Below, in pieces: positions 57,785 through 64,000 of a DNA stretch of 64,000 nt. The first letter of the stretch is position 1. Each line of letters begins with the position of its first letter. Position numbers and translations under genes: made by a program. Source of the stretch: Hysterangium stoloniferum (lineage: Eukaryota > Basidiomycota > Agaricomycetes > Hysterangiales > Hysterangiaceae); the NCBI GenBank assembly GCA_015178975.1, contig WHVD01000238.1, positions 38,385-102,384 on the forward strand, in the 5' to 3' direction. The notes beneath the pieces are model-generated. The model ran no database searches and had not been told where the DNA came from. It worked only from the letters and a program-made list of their open reading frames with translations.

Positions 57785-58047
57785 AGTCACCACATCCTGA
57801 AAACAAGTAGAATCACCATGTTTTGATTACTGTTTCAGATTTGGCATCTAAACCTATATCTTCACATTGACCTTGGAGTTTCCAGCATTGATCATGGACT
57901 GATATTATTGTTATTTTACAAAATTTTGAACTTTGGAAACATTTTGCACTGCCTTAATCTACATATTTACTAAATGACTCATTTTATGCAGTCACAATAT
58001 GCTGATAAAAGGTTTTTTTTTTGGGTATATTTTGTATACTACAATTG
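57785..58047. other. Repeat end motif, no gene
   Basis: About 57,968-58,030 is a copy of the end motif found at 36,431 and 54,020. Nothing else is recognised. Confidence 0.4.
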
Positions 58048-58417
58048 TGTTGTAGTAAGGGGCTATCGCATGCTCACGATCACAAGAGCAACAAAGACCA
58101 TTACAATATACCACAGGGCTACAAGGCACTGATTGTCTCTCGCAGCCATTTCTCAATCACTCATTACATTTCTCCGATATTGTTCACCCCTCAATTTCCA
58201 CCCTTAAACTTCGTATAAGAACCATCGACGTTATTACCTTATACCTCAGTCGATACACGCTGCGCATCGACTGAGGTACGTTACCCCCGTCTCTATTCTA
58301 CTGCCAACAGTGTTAACTCATTATTATTTCCGTGATAGATATTATACTTGTTATAGGTACTTCGTACGACATAGTCGATACACGCTGCGCGTCGACTGAG
58401 ATATTATACTTGTTATA
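58048..58417 (+). mobile_element. Solo copia-type LTR with duplicated hairpin
   Basis: The 370-bp unit starts TGTTGTAG and ends TTATA (CA changed to TA). AATTG flanks both ends (58,043-58,047 and 58,418-58,422), a perfect duplication. A TATAAG at 58,214 is followed exactly 30 bases later by the hairpin at 58,244-58,276 (11-bp stem). A second, near-identical hairpin is at 58,372-58,400, and a 17-base word (ATATTATACTTGTTATA) also occurs twice. Confidence 0.75.
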
Positions 58418-58471
58418 AATTGTGAAACTAGATTTGATATTTACTGACAAACTAAATCCAACCTAAAGGTT

Positions 58472-58638
58472 GTTGAAGTAACGGCATTACGTAAGCTAGC
58501 TGGAACACAGTGTAGGGCAACTGTATAGTTGCATTACGCTTATGGATGCTATATAGTTATATGACCAAATGCGTAATCTCTTAGTGGAGTTATCACTCAC
58601 TAAGAGTTCTTATTAGAACTGTGCATTTTGCGTTAACA
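58472..58638. mobile_element. Very short solo LTR (167 bp)
   Basis: It starts TGTTGAAGTAACGG and ends GCGTTAACA. AAGGT flanks both ends (58,467-58,471 and 58,639-58,643), a perfect duplication. The length is in the range of TRIM/SMART-type small LTR elements. There is no internal sequence, so the parent element is unknown. Confidence 0.7.
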
Positions 58639-58782
58639 AAGGTTACCATTAATTCACTTATGTATGACCCAAAATGTCTATTTTAAGCAAGATTGATTTC
58701 TCATATCGTAAGGAAGTGCCTCAAAGAGCAAAGCACCCCAGGGGTGGGTGGGACCTTGCTGTTGACGTGAAAATGAACCTGG

Positions 58783-59140
58783 TGTTGGATAACACCGTAG
58801 AAATCCCATCACCATATATGGGCAAACAATAATACAATAGGATCGAAACAACAAAGGAACTATGCATGAAAGCATATCCTATTGTTCTTTTGTGTTTCAT
58901 ACCTTTCCTTGTTCTACCTATTGTCCGTCTTACTTATTGTTTACTTCTGGTATATATGTAGTAGCTAGAACGTCTCTATACCTCAGTCCGTTATACACTA
59001 ATACGAGACTGAGGTAAGTCGCTTTACTTATACCGTTACTGCAGTATACTCATGTATTATAGATTACTATTAGGTATCTATCACAGTCCGTTATACACTA
59101 ATACGAGACTGAGATTACTATTAGGTCTTACATTCTAACA
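58783..59140 (+). mobile_element. 5' LTR of a Ty1/copia element
   Basis: The 358-bp unit starts TGTTGGATAACACC and ends CATTCTAACA. A TATATAT box is at 58,951. A hairpin (stem CCTCAGTC/GACTGAGG) is at 58,981-59,014 and recurs at 59,084-59,113. A 14-base word, GATTACTATTAGGT, is also present twice. It is identical, as far as I can see, to the 194 visible bases of the 3' LTR. Confidence 0.93.
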
Positions 59141-59152
59141 GGTTATGGGCCT
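59141..59152 (+). other. Primer binding site, half-tRNA type
   Basis: GGTTATGGGCCT starts right after the LTR. It is complementary to the anticodon arm of initiator tRNA-Met (GGCCCATAACC), not to a tRNA 3' end. This is the primer mode known for Drosophila copia. Confidence 0.75.
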
Positions 59153-59185
59153 ATACTTTAAGTAGGACCAATACTATTTTTACCT

Positions 59186-61762
59186 ATGGCCACTCCGACT
59201 TCCGCAGATGCTCTTGCACCTTCCGTTCCCCTTGTTCGAACGAATATTACTTACACTGGACCCAAACTTGACAAACTAAAATCAAATTACCGTCCTTGGC
59301 TTCGTGCCACAGACCTCTTTATCACCCTCACTGGGCTTTCTGGCTATATCGATGGTACAGTTCCTGAACCCGATAGCACCGAACCTCGTGCCAAGGCCAA
59401 CTGGCTGGCAAACAGCTCCTTAGCTGCTGCACTCATTATCTCCACTGTTGAGACATCTGAGCAGGATTATCTTGATCGCAAGTTGGGTGCCAGAGCTTGT
59501 TGGGAGACTATCCGGCAACGACACCAGAGTGAGGGACCTATTCGTCAGGTGCAATTACTACAGGAGGCCCTCACCACTCGCTGTACCCGGTCTACTCCCT
59601 TACCCGTAACTGCCGAGAAAATTTGTTCTCTGATCGATAGAGCTTACGAAATGGGTGCTATCTCTCAGGATTTATTGAAATGCATTGCCCTTTTAGGTTC
59701 TCTTGGAAATGATTTTAGCAATGTGCGGTCTATCGTCACTCGGGATATTTCTGCCTCCACCGACTCTACTCCTTTCACTTCCACTCAACTGCGTGTCTAT
59801 TTGGACAGTGAACAGAATCTTCTTAACTCGGATAAGACGCATCCTATCGACTCTGTTGCCTTGTCCGCTCAATCCAAATCAAGTTCTATAATCTGTTCCA
59901 ATTGCAAACGTGCTTACCATGAGTTAGAGTTCTGTATCCGTCCTGGTGGGGGAATGGCAGGTAAGACTCTCGATGAATCCAAGCAGGCTCGCCGTCTTGC
60001 CCGTGGCTCCAAGTCAAATAGTTCAAACTCACCTACCATTAGCCCTGGTTCCAAATCGAGCGGTTCAACTATAACTGCCATTAGTTCTACTCCTGCACCC
60101 ACTGCACCAAAGGTTCCCATTAAGTTGCAAGGTGCTGACGGTAAAATCTACATTGTCAACATGGACTCATCGGACTTCTCCTCTTCGGACATCCCTACTG
60201 CCAATGTCGCTTTTTCCTCTAACTCCATCTCATTACCCCCCCCTTCGATATCTTTGTCACCACAAGACACTATTGAGTATGATGGATGGCTTGTCATTGA
60301 GGAGGAGTTAAAAACGAATATCGACTGGTCCAAACATAGCCAATCTACCATGGCAGCTATTAATACAACTGACATCATTCCTGTATCCTCCCCTACTCGC
60401 ACACCTATCTCCAATGACTCGCATCCATTCTGGATGGATAGTGGTGCCTCCATTCATATATCTCCTGACCGAACTGACTTCCTAACCTTGAAAGCCGTTA
60501 CCCCTCGCTCTGTTAAAGGCTTGGGTGGCTCCTCTGTATGGGCGATTGGCATTGGGGATATCAAATTACGGATAGGTCGAGGCACACATATACTATTACA
60601 AAATGTTTTATATATTCCAGATGCCACCGTACGATTAATTTCAATCCACTGCCTCACAAAAGACTCGAATGTCATTGCACATTTTGATGACGCCTCCTGC
60701 TGGCTTAGCACAAAGTCGTCTGGAACAATTATAGCTCGAGGAAACTTACTTCCACAAAAACACCTTTATTCTCTGAACCTTTACTCAGCCCAAACTGAAC
60801 ACGCTCTCATTGCTCATCGCGCACCTACCATTGAATCGTGGCACCGTCGACTTGGCCATGCGAACTATCAAGCTATTCATGATATGTTCCATTCTGGCCT
60901 CATCCAAGGTACGACAGCCCCCAACCCCTCCATCACTCCCACTAAATGTGACGCCTGTATTCTTGGTAAACAGACTAAGACATCTATTCCAAAAACACGT
61001 GAAGAGGGGCAAGGGCATAGAGCGACAAGGCGATTAGAGAAAGTATGGATAGATTTGTCTGGACCTAGTCCTGTCACCTCGCGAACTGGCAATAACTACG
61101 TCATGAATATCGTAGACGACTATTCAAGTTACTGTTGGACAATCTTACTAAAACTTAAGAGTGATGCTTTCTCGCAACTTCAAATTTGGGAACGTGCACG
61201 GGAAGTTGAAATGGGGTCAAAGGTTGGAATTTACCGGACAGATAATGGAGAACTTAAAAGCCATGAAATGATTCGTTGGTTAGCCTCTAGAGGGACTGAT
61301 CATCAATTCACAGCTCCATACACATCAGCACACATTGGACGTGTTGAACGATTGCACCGCACCTTAATGGGCAAGGCTAGAACTATGCGCATTTACGCTG
61401 GACTACCTACATATTTGTGGGACGAATTTTATCTTACTGCAGCTCATTTGCATGTCAAAACAACTACCAAATCCCTGATAGGCAAAACACCCTGGGAATC
61501 GTGGTATGGCAGAAAACCGGACTATTCTTACATGCGGGAGATCGGGTGCCGTGCATTCGTCTTAATTCAAAACAGGGTTAACCCAAAGATTTATGAGCGA
61601 TCCATTGAGTGCATTTTAATTGGATACGATGACAAATCTAAGACATACAGGTGCTACGACCCAAAAACACGACTAATCTACAGTTCCTATCATGTTCGAT
61701 TTCTCGAAAGCCATGATGGTCACCCACGCCTACCACTATCACCTCCCATAGTCCAAATTTAG
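59186..61762 (+). pseudogene. Copia Gag-protease-integrase, 858 residues, broken before RT
   Basis: It is open from the start at 59,186. The N-terminal Gag domain includes NYRPWLRATDLFI. A CCHC zinc knuckle, CSNCKRAYHELEFC, is at residues about 236-249. The protease active site WMDSGAS is near residue 418. The integrase zinc-binding part is HRRLGH with CDACILGK. The catalytic triad D, D, E sits in WIDLSGP (D about 623), YRTDNGE and GRVERLHRT. All residues needed look present. The frame ends at 61,760 where reverse transcriptase should continue, because of indels in 61,763-62,150. Young but defective, or mis-sequenced. Confidence 0.9.
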
Positions 61763-62144
61763 AATCAGATCTGATCCCTCCTTCTCAGGATCACTACTCT
61801 ACCAGCATCCCTCTCGAACTTCCTGATCTGAATCCTACCTTGCCAATACAAGAAATTCCTCCCATTCAGGACATTGGCGAATCATCAGATCTACCCCTTC
61901 GACGTTCCAATAGGACCCACAGCTGGCCAACCTACTTCAACTGCTCGACTTGATCGTGCTGTTCAGGAATCCAAGATAGTGCTGAGCGTTTACGATTACA
62001 ACGACAGGAACGCTTGACTGCCATCAACGAATTACATACTACTGCTCCTACATCAACACCACCTGTTGACAATGATGAGTTACAGCGTGTTTTGTTATCC
62101 CTTCAATGCGGCTCTGACCTACCAAACGAGATGTCACCTTAGCC

Positions 62145-63764
62145 GCTTTAACTGATACACTTGGCATTGATCCGTTAACATGCAATGATGAACCACAAAC
62201 TTGGGCGGAAGCCCTCCATTCTGGAGATGCCTCTCGATGGCGGGTTGGTTACCAGGAGGAGTTGGACTCACTCAAACAAATGGGTGTATATAAATTGGTT
62301 CCCCGGTCTGAAGTTCCCCAGGGATGCAAGATCCGAAAAGGACGTCCTGTATTTCGCATTAAACGAGATGAGTCTGGCCGAGCCATTCGTTGGAAGGTGC
62401 GATTGGTCTTTAAAGGGTTTGAGCAAATATATGGTAAGGATTATCATAAAACGACCTCACCGACTGCACGCATGGAATCCTGGCGTATTTTGCTGCACAT
62501 TGCCGCTACTCTCGGTTGGGACGCACAACAAATCGACATCAAAACCGCTTTTCTTTATGGTCTCCTACCTGATGATGAGGTGCAATATATGTCACAACCA
62601 GAAGGATTTGAGGAACCTGGCAAAGAAGATTATGTTTGGATGATAGTTCGGGGCCTATACGGCATGAAACAAAGCGGCCGAATATGGAACAAAACCATGA
62701 ACGAACAAATGTTAAGTTGGGGTTTCACTCGCCTTACATCAGAATCTTGCATTTATTATAGACAGACTACTACTGGAATCATCATTGCTGCCGTACATGT
62801 GGACGATTTCCTCTCTATTGCCAGTTCTGCTGCCGAGAATAACACCTTTAAGGATCAGATGCGTCATGTGTGGACCATTTCCGACCTTGGCTCTGTCCAC
62901 TTTGTTGTTGGAATTGCCGTGGAATGGGATCGGCCAAATCATTCTGTTTACCTTTCCCAAACTGCCCTTATCGACAAAATTATACGTCAATTTGGCCAAG
63001 ACACTTCCACCGCTGTTTCTACACCTATGGATCATAGTTTGAAACTTCGCAGATTCGACCGTACTTCACTATCAACAATCGAGGTTGACGACCTACTCAA
63101 AATCCCATATCGATCTCTTGTTGGCTGTTTACTTTATTTAGCCATTTCCACACGTCCTGACATTTCTTTTGCTGTACAACAACTCTCACAGTTTCTTGAC
63201 TCTTATTCTACACCGCATTGGCATGCTGCCATTCGAGTTGTTCGGTATCTCAAAGGCACACGAAACCTTAAGCTATGCCTGGGTGGTTCCAATAAAATTG
63301 AACTCACCGGGTATACAGATTCTGATTGGGCCAATTGTCTTGACACTCGACGCAGCATTAGCGGTTATGCCTTTACTCTGGGATCTGGCCTTATCTCATG
63401 GGCCACAAAGAAGCAAAAGACTGTCGCTGCCTCTTCCTGTGAGGCTGAATATGTTGCTGCTTTCGAAACTGTCAAGGAGGCTAGCTGGCTTCGCGCATTA
63501 TTCACCGGGATTCACTTTCCTTGTCCTGCATCCACCGCTATCTTTTGCGACAACAACGCCGCTATCTCTTTATCTGAAGACCCCCTCTTGCATTCCCGGG
63601 TCAAACATATCGATATTAAATACCATTTCCTCCGCGAGCGGGTCCATACTGGTGACGTTATCTTGCATTATGTCAATACTGCGAATAATCTTGCCGATAT
63701 TTTTACCAAAGCACTGGAACCTTCCAAATTCACTTATCTCCGTAATTTACTAGGTCTTCGATAA
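62145..63764 (+). pseudogene. Copia reverse transcriptase and RNase H, detached from the upstream frame
   Basis: This is a different frame from the 858-residue part. It has RT blocks QQIDIKTAFLYG, VRGLYGMKQSGRIWN and the catalytic AAVHVDDFLSI (HVDD, where most copia elements have YVDD). RNase H follows with TGYTDSDWANCLDTRRSISG, SSCEAEYVA, FCDNNAAISL and VKHIDIKYHFLRE, ending DIFTKAL. The frame can be followed upstream to about 62,145 (an AALTDTLGIDPLTC stretch) without a start codon. It needs the upstream part for expression in the family. Confidence 0.9.
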
Positions 63765-63795
63765 CTGGATTTCCATGCGAGGAGGAGTATCTACG

Positions 63796-63806
63796 GTGAG
63801 GAGGAG
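63796..63806 (+). other. Polypurine tract
   Basis: GTGAGGAGGAG lies directly before the 3' LTR and is preceded by another purine-rich run at 63,777. This is the usual site of plus-strand DNA priming in LTR retroelements. Confidence 0.75.
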
Positions 63807-64000
63807 TGTTGGATAACACCGTAGAAATCCCATCACCATATATGGGCAAACAATAATACAATAGGATCGAAACAACAAAGGAACTATGCATGAAAGCATA
63901 TCCTATTGTTCTTTTGTGTTTCATACCTTTCCTTGTTCTACCTATTGTCCGTCTTACTTATTGTTTACTTCTGGTATATATGTAGTAGCTAGAACGTCTC
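63807..64000 (+). mobile_element. 3' LTR of the copia element, cut by the window end
   Basis: It starts TGTTGGATAACACC and shows the first 194 of an expected 358 bases. No difference from the 5' LTR is seen. The target duplication cannot be checked because the right flank is outside. Confidence 0.93.

Noticed and set aside
63169..63753. A 194-residue plus-strand frame at the 3' end of the copia element
   Set aside because: It is a shadow of the RNase H region, whose real frame is clear from its conserved motifs.

Overview
The window reads as nuclear DNA of a filamentous basidiomycete, most likely an agaricomycete. The host genes are broken by many short (about 50-70 base) GT-AG introns. The cytochrome P450, class II aldolase, shugoshin and cyclin proteins look like mushroom-type families. 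The repeats are fungal Ty1/copia and Ty3/gypsy chromodomain retroelements, a Tc1/mariner relic and MITE-like elements. No species is claimed.

Layout. Positions 1-13 kb are almost pure transposable-element DNA: LTRs, a gypsy gag relic on the plus strand, a gypsy pol relic on the minus strand, a Tc1 relic and a MITE. Positions 12.9-18.9 kb and 29.9-36.2 kb are two copies of one segmental duplication. Each carries a minus-strand P450 gene plus about 1.7 kb of unrecognised sequence. Copy A (13.5-15.7 kb) is a multiply frameshifted pseudogene. Copy B (30.3-32.5 kb) reads through as a complete gene of about 498 residues in 12 exons, with all P450 signature motifs. Between the copies lie a gypsy integrase/chromodomain relic and several nested solo LTRs. 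One locus at 20.2-22.5 kb is a three-level nest of solo LTRs with a perfect 5-bp target duplication at every level.

Positions 37.6-52.7 kb are the host-gene island and are visibly richer in CG dinucleotides. It holds a secreted double-psi-barrel (RlpA-like) protein (minus), a class II aldolase/adducin-family protein (plus), shugoshin (plus), a cyclin-fold protein (plus), a 595-residue Ser/Pro-rich protein of unknown function (minus) and an AGC-like protein kinase (plus). Shugoshin, the cyclin and the kinase are plausibly cell-division genes. Fungal neighbours are not operons, so no joint function is implied.

Positions 52.9-64 kb return to mobile DNA: inverted-repeat elements, a 94-bp tandem repeat, a chimeric LTR, a second LTR-in-LTR nest and two small solo LTRs. 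The last element is a young Ty1/copia retrotransposon (58,783 to beyond the window end). Its two LTRs look identical over the visible 194 bases, but its pol is frame-broken.

The most unusual signals are in the LTRs. A 19-base core motif (ATAAGCTGAAGCCAAGTCC) recurs 14 times across otherwise different LTR families. In three different small LTRs, a hairpin with the same CTCAGTC/GACTGAG stem starts exactly 30 bases after the TATA box, where the transcript should begin.
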